A stretch of DNA of 64,000 nt from Pseudobdellovibrionaceae bacterium (GTDB lineage Bacteria > Bdellovibrionota > Bdellovibrionia > Bdellovibrionales > UBA1609), in the NCBI GenBank assembly GCA_020635055.1, contig JACKAN010000015.1:29934-93933 (forward strand), in the 5' to 3' direction. Both the position numbers and the translations under genes were made by a program. Positions 26,932 to 36,541 of the stretch are shown here, one piece after another. A model generated the notes under the pieces. The model did no database searches and had not been told where the DNA came from. It worked only from the letters and a program-made list of their open reading frames with translations. Within the stretch, counting starts at the first letter, position 1. Each line of letters begins with the position of its first letter.

Positions 26932-29010
26932 TTGCTTATACTTTTTTCCTTTGCGATCTTAATTAGTTCAAGTTTACTTTTTTTAGTACAGCCGATGGCT
27001 GGAAAGATTTTGCTACCCATTTTTGGTGGTTCACATACTCTTTGGATAACCTGTTTGCTCTTTTTTCAAACTGTACTTTTGTTGGGTTATGGGGCTAGTC
27101 ATTTTATTGTAAAAAAATTGAGTTGGAACCTACAGCGAATGGCAGTGTCAATATTGTTAATTCTTTCTTTGGTTCAACTTTTCTTTTGGCAAAATAATAT
27201 GGCCTGGGATTTGCCCTTTCAAGTGGATTTGCCACAGGTTAAAATATTAATTCTTCTCTCACTAACAGTGGGCCTGTCCTACTTTAGTCTTTCCCTTCTT
27301 TCTCCTACATTACAGTTTTGGTTGGGTGGGAAGAATCCTTATGTGCTTTACGTATTTAGTAATGTAGGCAGCCTATTGGCCCTTTTATCTTACCCCTTTG
27401 TAATGGAATATTTTTTTACCACGGGTCAGCAAGTGGGAATTTATATATTAGGATTTTTATTTTTATCAACTTTTGTCTTCACAATATTTTACAATAAAAA
27501 ATTGCAGGTTCCAGAGCTAGAAATACAGAGTCTGCCAATAGCTAGAGGTCAAAAGCTGCGTTGGCTATGGCTTTCTTTATCTTCCACAGCCATGATGATG
27601 TCGGTCACAAATTATTTATCTTCAGTGCTATTGCCCCTACCTTTACTTTGGATTTTACCCCTTTCCATATATTTATTGAGTTTCGCTTTGGCATTTACTC
27701 CTTGGGATATAATAAAGCTAAAGTATCTTCAGGTTCTTTCTTTTCTTTTTATTTTAATATTGGCCATATTTATACTTGGCAATGTTGTGCAACCCTTGAG
27801 CCTTGTGCTTGTTGTTCATTTTTTGGGTTTATTTATTTTGTGTTTTCTTTGCCATAGAAGCCTTTACTTAGATCGACCTTCGGTAGGTCATTTGACTCAA
27901 TTTTATTTGTGGATAGCTGTGGGGGGAGTCCTTGCTGGCTTTTTAATATCTTTCGTAGCTCCTATAGCATTTAATAGTATCGCGGAATATCCTTATTCTC
28001 TGGTGTTTGTTGCTGTGACTTTTTTAAATGATTTAACACTCAAAGATATCAAAAGAATCCAGTATTTTGGATGGGTCGTCTTACTGCCCATATTGTTCTA
28101 TTTTTTACCATTTAAAGCAGAATCCATGGTTGTCTATTTTTGTTTGCTTTTTTTATTAAGAAAGACTCCATTGGTTTTTCTTCTCGCATTCTGCTCGGGA
28201 CTTTGGGTTTGGAGTGGAGTTATGGATAGAGAAAATCAAGTGCATTTCAAAAGCAGAAGTTTTTATGGTGCATTTCAGGTTTTACAAAAAAAAGATCCCC
28301 AAAGACATGTATTCGTACATGGTCAAACTTTGCATGGTATAGAAAGAATAGGAGAGAGCCCACAAGCCCTGGGTTATTATCACCAACGCAGTCCACTAGC
28401 GGAAGTATTTAATAATTTTAGTTCTAATTTTCACGAAGTGGCAGTCATTGGTTTAGGTATAGGCTCCATGGCATGTTATTCACGACCAGAACAGAATTGG
28501 AATTTTATAGAGATTGATAGTGAGATAGTAAAATTAGCCACCCAAAGTGACTTGTTTACAACTTACAATAAATGCTTTCAGGGACAAGGGAGTGTAGTTG
28601 TTGGCGACGGCAGAAAACAGTTAGAAAAGGAAGGCGCAAATAAATACGATATTATAATTGTTGATGCATTTAATTCCGATGCTATACCCTTTCATCTATT
28701 AACGAAAGAAGCTTTAAGCTTATATGAGAGTCGATTGAAGTTAGATGGGCTTATTTTATTTCACGTATCCAATCGTTTTTTAGATTTATCTAATGTTTTA
28801 GGAAATCTTGCGAAAACACAAAATAAAGTGGCACTTTACCGCGATGTACAAGGTGATGAGAGCACCGATTTTTTTGCTAGCGAATGGGTCTTGTTAATTT
28901 CACCTAAAGATGAGCGACGCCAAGTTCTCAATCAGTGGTTTATGATTGAAGCTAATGAGTATCCCATTTGGACAGATCAATACTCTAGTGTATTAAGATA
29001 TTTTAAATAG
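26932..29010 (+). CDS. Membrane-fused spermidine-synthase-like protein
   Basis: 692 residues with a TTG start supported by AGGAG about eight bases upstream. The N-terminal two thirds contain about 10-12 hydrophobic segments, beginning ISSSLLFLVQPMAGKILLPI, the usual start of the bacterial fused polyamine-synthase family. The C-terminal third has a Rossmann methyltransferase-like fold: VAVIGLGIGSMACYSRPEQN, WNFIEIDSEIVKLA, VVVGDGRKQLEKEG and YDIIIVDAFNSDAIPFHLLT. The propylamine transfer activity is not certain for these fusions. It follows the LysR gene closely, which may regulate it. Confidence 0.85.
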   Translation: MLILFSFAILISSSLLFLVQPMAGKILLPIFGGSHTLWITCLLFFQTVLLLGYGASHFIVKKLSWNLQRMAVSILLILSLVQLFFWQNNMAWDLPFQVDLPQVKILILLSLTVGLSYFSLSLLSPTLQFWLGGKNPYVLYVFSNVGSLLALLSYPFVMEYFFTTGQQVGIYILGFLFLSTFVFTIFYNKKLQVPELEIQSLPIARGQKLRWLWLSLSSTAMMMSVTNYLSSVLLPLPLLWILPLSIYLLSFALAFTPWDIIKLKYLQVLSFLFILILAIFILGNVVQPLSLVLVVHFLGLFILCFLCHRSLYLDRPSVGHLTQFYLWIAVGGVLAGFLISFVAPIAFNSIAEYPYSLVFVAVTFLNDLTLKDIKRIQYFGWVVLLPILFYFLPFKAESMVVYFCLLFLLRKTPLVFLLAFCSGLWVWSGVMDRENQVHFKSRSFYGAFQVLQKKDPQRHVFVHGQTLHGIERIGESPQALGYYHQRSPLAEVFNNFSSNFHEVAVIGLGIGSMACYSRPEQNWNFIEIDSEIVKLATQSDLFTTYNKCFQGQGSVVVGDGRKQLEKEGANKYDIIIVDAFNSDAIPFHLLTKEALSLYESRLKLDGLILFHVSNRFLDLSNVLGNLAKTQNKVALYRDVQGDESTDFFASEWVLLISPKDERRQVLNQWFMIEANEYPIWTDQYSSVLRYFK

Positions 29011-29130
29011 ATAATCGCGATTAAAGCGTATCAGTAGGATTATGCTTTGTTTGCCATCCCTCGCACACCAATAGAAAGCGAATGTCCAGTAAAAACTATT
29101 GCTTAGAAAAAAGGAAGTCCAGTAAGTTCG

Positions 29131-29155
29131 TGATCAAACCAGCAATTCCGTATGA
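29131..29155. repeat. Inverted-repeat copy flanking the RAYT/IS4-like block (partner at about 31391-31414)
   Basis: CAGCAATTCCGTATGA with a nearby TGATCA recurs in inverted orientation near 31391-31414, about 2.2 kb away, on the other side of the RAYT gene and the decayed transposase. This could mark the ends of a dead element or be a dispersed repeat. Confidence 0.5.
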
Positions 29156-29252
29156 GTTTGTTTATCGCAGCAGAGGCCAGCCCTAGGTACCTATAATTTT
29201 ATCTTTTCTCACAGCTGTGCCGCTCCCGAACTTAAGACTAGAGGCCAGTTTC

Positions 29253-29795
29253 TTAGCCAGTATCCGCCAATGTCTGCCCTAACTCGCTAGAAAAATCTTC
29301 CCAATTAAAACCCACAGCTTGCATACGATTTTTATCGAAATACCTATGAATAGCTTTATAAGCTCTGCCCCAAGTCACCACTCGTGAAAATGGCCGAGCA
29401 TCCCAAAACTGTATAGACTTTCCACAACCTCTTTCGGCCCGCAAAATATGACGAGCAATCAACCCTGTTACCGAACGCAAATAACCGGCCAGCCACCTCC
29501 GATGCCCAGTTTTTAAAAGAATATGCAAGTGATTGCCAACATTTTCATATCTATAAAGTCGAATACCCCAGCGCTTGGCCTGGGATTTTAAGATGCAATC
29601 AATGGCCTCACGATTCGCCTTACGCAGAAAACTACGACTGCCTTTAGTGTATTTGGATTTCAGCACCAAGTGCATGGCGTGTTTGGTCGATATAGGTCTT
29701 TTTGTCTTCGGGTTGGAAGCTTTAAGCAAGCTAGCGCCAAAGATCTTTGGACTTCTCATATTAAACAAGGACATTTGAAATTCTTTTTGCACCAT
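29253..29795 (-). CDS. RAYT (REP-associated tyrosine transposase), Y1-type
   Basis: 180 residues. The HUH motif NHLHILLK (His89, His91) and a candidate catalytic Tyr152 in HRYFDKNRM follow the IS200/IS605-like Y1 fold seen in single-copy RAYTs, with WGIRLYRYENVGN and FWDARPFSRVV around them. Such proteins nick and join single strands at REP hairpins. No REP-like hairpin array was found beside it. Start at 29795, with M8 (29774) an alternative. No frameshift. Confidence 0.85.
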   Translation of the reverse strand: MVQKEFQMSLFNMRSPKIFGASLLKASNPKTKRPISTKHAMHLVLKSKYTKGSRSFLRKANREAIDCILKSQAKRWGIRLYRYENVGNHLHILLKTGHRRWLAGYLRSVTGLIARHILRAERGCGKSIQFWDARPFSRVVTWGRAYKAIHRYFDKNRMQAVGFNWEDFSSELGQTLADTG

Positions 29796-29987
29796 GAATC
29801 TACGAATATAACTTTTATGGTAGCGATGTCAATACAGAAATGATAAAAATCAGATTTATTTCATAACAACTCGCGGAAGTGTTTTCTGGAAGCAATATTT
29901 GTGGCAACTAAAGAGAGGCATCATTTGATCGAACTTCAGGATTGTTCAAAAAGTTTTAAATTGATTTATAAAATGTTCCCCTAATGG

Positions 29988-31152
29988 GTGCAGTGGGTTT
30001 ATCAGTGCGTGCCAGAGAAACGACGTCGCGCCAGCTGCCATCACCCTCTGGGTGAAGTTGTTTTGTTGGGGCTTTGTATGTTTTTGTTTCGTTATCGGTC
30101 TCTAAGATCTTTTGTTCGGGAGTTCCGAGATAACAGCGTGGCCATTTTGAATCTCAATGAATTTTTTCCTGATTAAAGCCGTCCCCAGTGAGGATGAGCT
30201 TCGTTACGCTTTGAGTAAGATTCCCTCGTCGGCCTTCAATAAAATACTACAAAAAATTCACCAGCGGCTGGAGCGAAAAAAGCAGGTGCAGTCGTTTAGG
30301 CTTCTAGATAAGTACGATCTTATCAGCCTTGATGGCTCGGGCCAACAAGCAGTTACATTAATTAATTCCTATTCTTAATTGTCTGCAAGTATTTTAAAAG
30401 CAAGGTTTCTGTTTCCACAAAAGGGGAATTATTTCTTGTTATTGGTATTACCATTGTCGCTGACCCTAAGTTTTGAACCTATTGAAAACGACGGCACTAG
30501 CCAAGAATATCGAAAAAATGATTGCGAGCTAGCGGCTGCCAAACGACTCTTGAAAAACCTAAACTCTCTTTACCCACGAAGATCTTTTTGCATGACGGGT
30601 GATAACTTATTCGCTACAGCCCCTATCACCAAACAGCTCAAAGAAAATGGCTGGTCATTTATCATCACGGCGAAACCAGAAAGAAATAAGGAGCTATTTT
30701 CTTGGTATGATTATTTGCATGAGCAGAAAGAAGAATGGCTCTTTAAAGATGCAGTGGGTCTACAACACCATTACCAGTGGTCGAATAAACTGCCCATCAA
30801 GCAAGATCAAAAAGCCGATGATTTTACTTTTGTCAATTTACTCGAGTACTCTGTCACAGACACCAACAGCAATGTTTTGTATTACAACACTTGGATGACT
30901 GATATTTATTTACACGAAAACAACGTCAAAGAAGTCGCCGCTGGAGGTCGGGCTAGATTTAAAATAGAAAATGTCACCTTTAATGAACAAAAAACGAAAG
31001 GGTGTTTCATCGAGCACAAATGTGTTTTTTTGGCTGGCACAAATAGCCCACTTATTCTCACAAATGTTTTACCTCTGGCGATAGGGAAAACGCTTAATCC
31101 AGAAGGTCGGCAGTCAACGCCGATTCTGGGAACACCTTGTAACTTTATTTAG
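29988..31152 (+). pseudogene. Decayed IS4-like (DDE) transposase
   Basis: Three successive frames carry pieces of one transposase: FLFRYRSLRSFVREFRDN, then LLDKYDLISLDGSGQ (first Asp), then RKNDCELAAAKRLL and MTGDNLFATAPITKQLKENG (second Asp) with HHYQWSNKLPI. The block where the serine-rich loop and Zn-like cysteines should lie (30330-30420) is garbled. At least two frameshifts and the stop at 30376-30378 separate the pieces. The end of the protein is missing. Terminal repeats could not be fixed with confidence. Confidence 0.7.
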
Positions 31153-31765
31153 CAGCATAAAAATGCTCATTTATGATTTGCCAATATTGCAGGTAAAACT
31201 CGAACTAAACTCTTCATAATTTGCCACTTAAAAATGTGGCTATTTGAAAGAGCCGATACCCCCTCGTTGAGTCAAAAAATTCGCAAATTAAAACCTTGCT
31301 GGTCCATATTAGGACTGGGTGGATAGGTATGTCTACTTTTCTTGGCAGGGAACATTGCAAAACTATTGAGCAATTTCAGACTTTCTCATTTTGATTCATA
31401 CGGAATTGCTGTGATCAAACAGGTCTCCTAAAAGTAAGAGTTAAATGGGCCGATAAATACATGGTATATTTCGATGATGGATTGAAAATTGGTTGGAATC
31501 AATTATGCGAATGTCGTATCTGTCACCCTTTCCACGACAAACTTTGTCTGTACATTGGTAGCGTAAAAAAAATTGTGTCTCCATAAGAATAACTTATAGG
31601 ACTAAATGGAGAACATATAATATGACACTATCAATGAGTTTAATAAAAGTAGAAATAAGTGTACCAGAAATTGTAAAGTAAATCATCGAGCTTCCCCACA
31701 TTTTAAAAATGTCAAAACCTGTTAAATTAAGAATCAAGAATAAACAACACATGGAGGTGTTAAGG

Positions 31766-32146
31766 ATGGACAATACAATATTAAGAAAAAAATTAAATAC
31801 ATACAAATCCCCAAAAGGCTCACTTAAAGGTATGAGTCACGAGGTGATTCTTGAGGTACTACAGGCTTGGCAAAACTGGCCCGGCAGTACAGCAGATCTT
31901 TATAGGGATTTGGGGCTTAGTAAAGGTCAAATGTCTGCTTTGATTCGTGCAGGAAAGAAGCTGGTAAAAAATGGTGCTGTTGTTGAGAGTGAATTTAAAG
32001 AGGTAAAGGTGGAATCAGTGCCTGTATATGATGATAACTGTAACTCCCCTATTACTGTGAAGTGGGACAGGAATAAGGTGATCCGTTTTTCACAAGTGGA
32101 TCAATTAGTGGATTTTTTAAATAAAGTGGAGAAGAAAGCCGCGTGA
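31766..32146 (+). CDS. tnpA: IS66 accessory protein TnpA
   Basis: About 126 residues from the ATG at 31766, which follows TGGAGG and AAGG sites and matches the start of the second copy (MDMEILRKK). It has a helix-turn-helix-like region (WPGSTADLYRDLGLSKGQMS) and the C-terminal KVIRFSQVDQLVDFLNKVEK. Its stop overlaps the tnpB start by four bases. Confidence 0.9.
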   Translation: MDNTILRKKLNTYKSPKGSLKGMSHEVILEVLQAWQNWPGSTADLYRDLGLSKGQMSALIRAGKKLVKNGAVVESEFKEVKVESVPVYDDNCNSPITVKWDRNKVIRFSQVDQLVDFLNKVEKKAA

Positions 32147-32547
32147 TTGCCTTTAATCGTACAACAAAGATATATGTAAGTAAGGAGCCCACGGACATGC
32201 GGGCTTCTTACGACACATTATTTAACAAAGCAAAGTCGGTATTAGAAAAGGATCCCTTTTCGGGTCATTTGTTTGTATTTATAAACCGGTTAAGAACGTC
32301 GATGAAGTGTCTATATTACGACGGCACGGGATTAGTTATAGTGTCCAAGCGTTTAGAGCGCGGCACGTTTTCGAAGATAAATCCATTTTACAAGAAAGAA
32401 ATTGTATTAACTCAGGCGGAGTTTTCATTGTATTTTGAGGGTGCAGATTTAGAGAAAAGATTTATTGATTCCCCGAGTGAAATAAAAAAAAGTTATCAAA
32501 AAAACACATGCCGCAACGGGAGTGCGTTGCAAAATTTAATCGTGTAA
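32143..32547 (+). CDS. tnpB: IS66 accessory protein TnpB
   Basis: 134 residues with a GTG start. The typical IS66 Orf2 pattern is present: KIYVSKEPTDMRASYDTLFN, DPFSGHLFVFINR and LYYDGTGLVIVSKRLERGTF. The C-terminal few residues differ from those of copy 2. It is needed for IS66 transposition together with TnpA and TnpC. Confidence 0.92.
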   Translation: MIAFNRTTKIYVSKEPTDMRASYDTLFNKAKSVLEKDPFSGHLFVFINRLRTSMKCLYYDGTGLVIVSKRLERGTFSKINPFYKKEIVLTQAEFSLYFEGADLEKRFIDSPSEIKKSYQKNTCRNGSALQNLIV

Positions 32548-32561
32548 TTTGTAATGCTCGA

Positions 32562-34091
32562 ATGGATCAAAAAGAATTATTTAAACCTATTCCTGTTGAT
32601 AAGCTTTCAACATTTTCAAAAGAAGAATTAATAATTTTACTTCGTGGTGAGCAGCAAATAAGACAACAGATTGAAAAAGAAGTTGATCGTCTTCGGGCGT
32701 CGAACAATGAATTGGAGCAAAAGTCATTTTACATAGAAGAGCAGTACATCACGATCAAGAACAAATATTTTGGTAAGAGTTCCGAGAGAGAACCTAGCGA
32801 AAATGATCGTAAAAAGCACCTTAAAAAGAACAAAAAAATGAAGAAGAAAGTTCAGCTTCCGTCGCTTCGCTACCCTGACGCTCCGTTAATAGAGCGAGAA
32901 GTGACATTAGATAACTTACCCAGTTGTAAATGCTGTGGCACAGAGATGAGCGACTCTGGGATGACAGAGAACAGTGAGTTTTTAACAGCGGTACCTCAGC
33001 AATTTTTTGTCATCCGTCAAAAACGTCATAAGTACAGATGTGGTAAATGTCATGGAGATATAGTGACAGCGCCTTCACCACCAAGAATAAAACCAGGCTC
33101 TAGTTACAGTGATGAGATGATGTTGGATGTAGCCTTAAGTAAGTACTGTGACCTGATCCCAGTAGAGAGGTACTCGAGTATAGCAGGAAGAGCTGGGTTA
33201 ATGGATTTACCGCCGCAGAGTTTAATCGGGACAACTCATAATGTGGCTGATTATGTTGAAGGGGCTTACAGTAAAGTAAAAAAAGAAATCACAATTGAAA
33301 AAGTATTAAATGCCGATGAAACGCCCCACAGGATGTTAGAAGACCACGGAGATAAGAGTTGGTACTTGTGGGGGTTTTCGACAAGGAGAAGCAGTTATTT
33401 TGAGATCCACGACACCCGAAGTGGTGACGTAGCTTCTGAGATTTTAAATAAATCAAAATGTGAATATTTAGTGAGTGATGTATTTAGTGGTTATGCCAAA
33501 GCCGTACGAGTGAGTAACGTTTACCGTAAAGAAAACAAGCTGCCACTATTAAAAAACGTTTATTGCAATGCTCATGCGAGGCGTAAGTTTAAGGAAGCCG
33601 CAGAGAAGTATACAGATGAGGCACAGTATTTTATAGAGGCGTATAAAAAGATCTATCGATTGGAAAAGATAGCCAAAGCTCGTCCCCCAAGTCGGGTTTT
33701 ACGAGTCCGCAGGTTAATGACAAAATTGTTTGAGGAAATGAAGGAAACTGCTATCGAAAATGTAGCTGGCTACTCTAGTAAAAGTAAGATAGCTATTGCA
33801 ATGAAGTACTTCCTTAAAAATTATGAGGGGTTGACGTTATTTATAAAAAATAAAGAATTACCCATAGACAACAACTCACAGGAACGGCAAATGAGGAGTC
33901 CAGTTATTGGTCGAAAAACTTGGTATGGAACTCACTCAAAAAGAGGGGCCAGGACAACAGCCATATTATTTTCCTTAGTAGAGTCTTGTAAACTCAACAA
34001 TGTAAATCCAAGAGAATATTTTAAAAAACTAGTCGAAGATCTCCACAAAGGCAAAGAACCCTATACCCCCAAAGATTACGCTGACTTATAA
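32562..34091 (+). CDS. tnpC: IS66-family transposase TnpC
   Basis: About 509 residues from the ATG at 32562 (MDQKELFKPI), chosen by comparison with copy 2. A coiled-coil N-terminus (EQQIRQQIEKEVDRLRASNN) precedes a zinc-binding pair (CKCCGTEM; YRCGKCHGD) and the DDE core: LNADETPHRMLED (Asp), YLVSDVFSGYAKA (Asp), CNAHARRKFKEA and IDNNSQERQMRSPVIGRKTW (Glu). It is intact, so the element could be mobile. It differs in many residues from copy 2, so the two IS66 elements are separate lineages. Confidence 0.94.
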   Translation: MDQKELFKPIPVDKLSTFSKEELIILLRGEQQIRQQIEKEVDRLRASNNELEQKSFYIEEQYITIKNKYFGKSSEREPSENDRKKHLKKNKKMKKKVQLPSLRYPDAPLIEREVTLDNLPSCKCCGTEMSDSGMTENSEFLTAVPQQFFVIRQKRHKYRCGKCHGDIVTAPSPPRIKPGSSYSDEMMLDVALSKYCDLIPVERYSSIAGRAGLMDLPPQSLIGTTHNVADYVEGAYSKVKKEITIEKVLNADETPHRMLEDHGDKSWYLWGFSTRRSSYFEIHDTRSGDVASEILNKSKCEYLVSDVFSGYAKAVRVSNVYRKENKLPLLKNVYCNAHARRKFKEAAEKYTDEAQYFIEAYKKIYRLEKIAKARPPSRVLRVRRLMTKLFEEMKETAIENVAGYSSKSKIAIAMKYFLKNYEGLTLFIKNKELPIDNNSQERQMRSPVIGRKTWYGTHSKRGARTTAILFSLVESCKLNNVNPREYFKKLVEDLHKGKEPYTPKDYADL

Positions 34092-35624
34092 GAGTCATGT
34101 GTGGCAGCTCGACGATTTACATTGTAAAAGCAATAGATAAATTTAAAAGAAATAAAATAAAAGCTTTTGAAGAATTAACCAATGAAGTTTCAAAATCAGT
34201 ATCAGATTCTTTGAATAAACTTTTAAATGCTGAGATGGAATTTTTCTTGGGTCAGCCAGAACAAAAAAGTAATAAAAGAAATGGTTATTACGAAAGAGAA
34301 TTTGTTTTAAAGGGTATTGGTCAACTACGTTTACGCGTACCTAAAGATCGTCACAGTAAGTTTAAAAGTGTGATTGTTCCTGAAAATGAACGATTGGATA
34401 GCCGTTTAAAACAAGATCTGGCCGCTCTTCACTTGTCTGGCATATCCAACAGAACATTGTCCCTAATATCAAAAAGAATATTAGGCGTACAAGTATCGCC
34501 ACAAACAGTCCACAACTCATTAGCCACATTGGAGCCAAAAGCATTAGAGTGGCTGGAACGTCCACTTGATGAAGATTATTGGGCTTTATTTATTGACGGT
34601 ACAAATTTTAAAGTTCAAAGACGTGGTTCAACTGAGAAAGAACCAACTCTTGTTGTTCTAGGTATAAATAACAGGAATTCCTTTAGTATACTGGCAATGG
34701 AGCCAGGTCAGAAAGACAGTGCAGATTCATGGGAGGCTGTTTTTACTAGTTTAATACAACGTGGGTTAAACACTAACAAAGTTCAAATAGGAGTAATGGA
34801 TGGTCTGCCTGGGTTAGAGAAAAAGTTTAAGGAGTACTTTACCAAAGCAGTGACTGCCCGTTGTTGGGTGCATGCTAAAAAGAATGCCTTACAAAAAGTA
34901 TCAAAAAAATTATCATTGGCTTTTGACGAACAATTAAGTCAAGTGATGTATGCAAATAGCGAATCATCAGCACGAGTAGCTTTTAACAACTTAAAACAAC
35001 ATTTGAATAAAGATGCAGATCGAGCAGTAAAGTGTATAGAAAAAGATTTAGAATCACTTTTAGTGCACTATAGATTTGAAGAAAAGTTTTGGCGAACCTT
35101 AAAGACTACAAATCCAATTGAGAGAATAAATAAGGAACTTAAAAGAAGAACAAAATCAATGGAGGGCTTGGGCCAGTCAACATTAAATGTAGTATTAGCA
35201 TTTACTGCAATGAGACTAGAGTATAATTGGAGAACAACACCAGTTGACTCACCAAAGTTAAATAACTTAAAAGGTAGGAGGGAACAAAAACAGGTACTTA
35301 ACAAAGTAGAGGATACATTAGAAAATCTTATACATTAAACATAGCGGACACAAAAAATTTTACGCTACCTGTACATTTGAAAAGGTAGTCACCATGCTCT
35401 TTGGTCATTGCCTTTGTTCCAAATGATAATAAAAACTCATCGTTCAAAAAATCTGACTTTCGCTCAATAAGAGCCCGGTCAAAGCACAGTTCATTTTTAT
35501 TTATTAACTTGTACAAACCTTCTTTAATTTTTGTATTAGCGGCTACAGCTTCTAACATGGGACTCTGTGTTCCACCTAAAAATACTAGAGCAGTAGTTAG
35601 AACCAATACTTTATGAATACTCAT

Positions 35625-35932
35625 TGGGCAATTCCTCCTGGGTATTTTTAATATAGTTCTTGATCAAGCTCAATACCCAATATTAACTATAAATAAAACG
35701 TCACCATCATACTTGCTATCCGACCGACACTTAGAAATGCTGGAAAGTGCGGGTCGCAAATAGTTGGCCCACCTGGGCTGACGTGATGTTATAACTTGGA
35801 ATATAAATTGCATATAAATTGCGTAAGCTAGACTGTGTCCAAGATAGAGTTCATGGGTGGCTACTTGACTTGTTCCGCCCATGAATTAAGTGTTTAACGT
35901 TTAAAATGTTTACAATAAAAGGGAGATGAATT
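35625..35932. other. Gene-free stretch
   Basis: About 300 bases between two divergent secreted-protein genes. I see no coding potential with a plausible start and no clear hairpin. It probably holds the divergent promoters; a GGGAG site for the next gene lies at 35921-35925. Confidence 0.45.
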
Positions 35933-36382
35933 GTGATTATGCCGGTTAAGTTATTTGTAGTGACGATAATTCTGAGTTGCGCAACAGCAACCTTTGCTGA
36001 TGAATTCAATTTTCACATTGAGAACATGTGCATAAAATCCAACTCTTCCGAAGGTAAGCAATTGGTTATTGAGGGCTTTGATCCTTTTGTTCCTTGGGCT
36101 CCTTTGAATTGGAAATCTAACTTGGAAGTTAGAAAAAAGGACGGGGAAGTGTATATTCATTTCGAACACAAGGTAAAGATTTTAGACAATCTTGTGAGCG
36201 TATTTGTTAATGCTGACAATGATGCCGCGAGAAGAATGCAATTTACGCCTTGTTCATTGAGCGTTCCCACTGATTTTTCGACGGGTGAAATAGTTCGATT
36301 TCAAAGTGGTAACTCCGAGCTTCAGGTGGAATTACAAGATTGTCCGCAAAAATCTCACCCAAATCGCGTTTTGAAGAGGTAG
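35933..36382 (+). CDS. Secreted protein of unknown function
   Basis: 149 residues from the GTG at 35933, seven bases after GGGAG; the ATG at 35939 is the alternative. The signal peptide ends near ATFA. The mature protein is beta-rich with three cysteines (ENMCIKS, TPCSLS, QDCPQK). No family recognised. A sequence resembling an IS256 end (TTTTGTGTAA) follows its stop near 36388-36400. Confidence 0.7.
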   Translation: MIMPVKLFVVTIILSCATATFADEFNFHIENMCIKSNSSEGKQLVIEGFDPFVPWAPLNWKSNLEVRKKDGEVYIHFEHKVKILDNLVSVFVNADNDAARRMQFTPCSLSVPTDFSTGEIVRFQSGNSELQVELQDCPQKSHPNRVLKR

Positions 36383-36541
36383 TAAAATATTTTGTGTAAA
36401 TCAGCAGTTGCTGTTTATTTAATTTAATAACTCTTTTCTTTTACCCCTCGATTTTAATAGTTTGTATTTTTAATTTCGAGGGTAGTGAAAGGAGGGAAAA
36501 TAATCAAATTACAAACTTTTGAATTAGCTAACCTCTAGGTT

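Larger units (their letters stand above)
31678..34120 (+). mobile_element. IS66-family element, copy 1 (2,443 bp)
   Basis: Ends GTAAATCATCGAGC (31678) and GCTCGACGATTTAC (to 34120) are imperfect inverted repeats. The target duplication ATTGTAAA is perfect (31670-31677 and 34121-34128), eight bases as expected for IS66. It carries tnpA, tnpB and tnpC in order. Confidence 0.95.
31622..35338 (+). pseudogene. IS256-family transposase, 5' end separated by IS66
   Basis: The original ATG at 31622 starts a frame that joins, after removal of IS66 (31678-34120) and one target copy, to 34129-35338, giving 421 residues. Catalytic landmarks are intact in the 3' part: YWALFIDGTNFKVQRRG (Asp), IGVMDGLPGLEKKFKEYF (Asp), TARCWVHAKKNAL and TTNPIERINKELKRR (Glu). 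An alternative product can begin at an ATG at 34097 inside the IS66 end, which continues in the same frame with a few new N-terminal residues (413 residues). Confidence 0.88.
31557..35369 (+). mobile_element. IS256-family element carrying an inserted IS66 element
   Basis: Terminal repeats GGTAGCGTAAAA (31557) and TTTTACGCTACC (ending 35369) are perfect inverted copies over the first 12 bases. The 8-bp target duplication TGTACATT is perfect (31549-31556 and 35370-35377). Without the internal IS66 and its target copy the element would be about 1.36 kb, a usual length for the family. Confidence 0.93.
31441..35624 (-). pseudogene. Small secreted cysteine-containing protein, split by an IS256-type element
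   Basis: The gene begins at 35624 with a signal peptide (VLVLTTALVFLGGTQ) and reads to the insertion at 35370. Removing the element (31557-35369) and one 8-bp target copy continues the same frame to a stop at 31441-31443. The restored protein has about 120 residues, with the junction reading YLFKCTDKVCRGKGDRYDIR. Cysteines occur at ELCF, KCTDKVC and PCIY, suggesting disulfides. No family recognised. The present product would end in IS sequence after FKCT. Confidence 0.82.

Noticed and set aside
35670..35882. 70-codon minus-strand frame in the intergenic region
   Set aside because: No ribosome-binding site, unusual composition, no recognisable fold.
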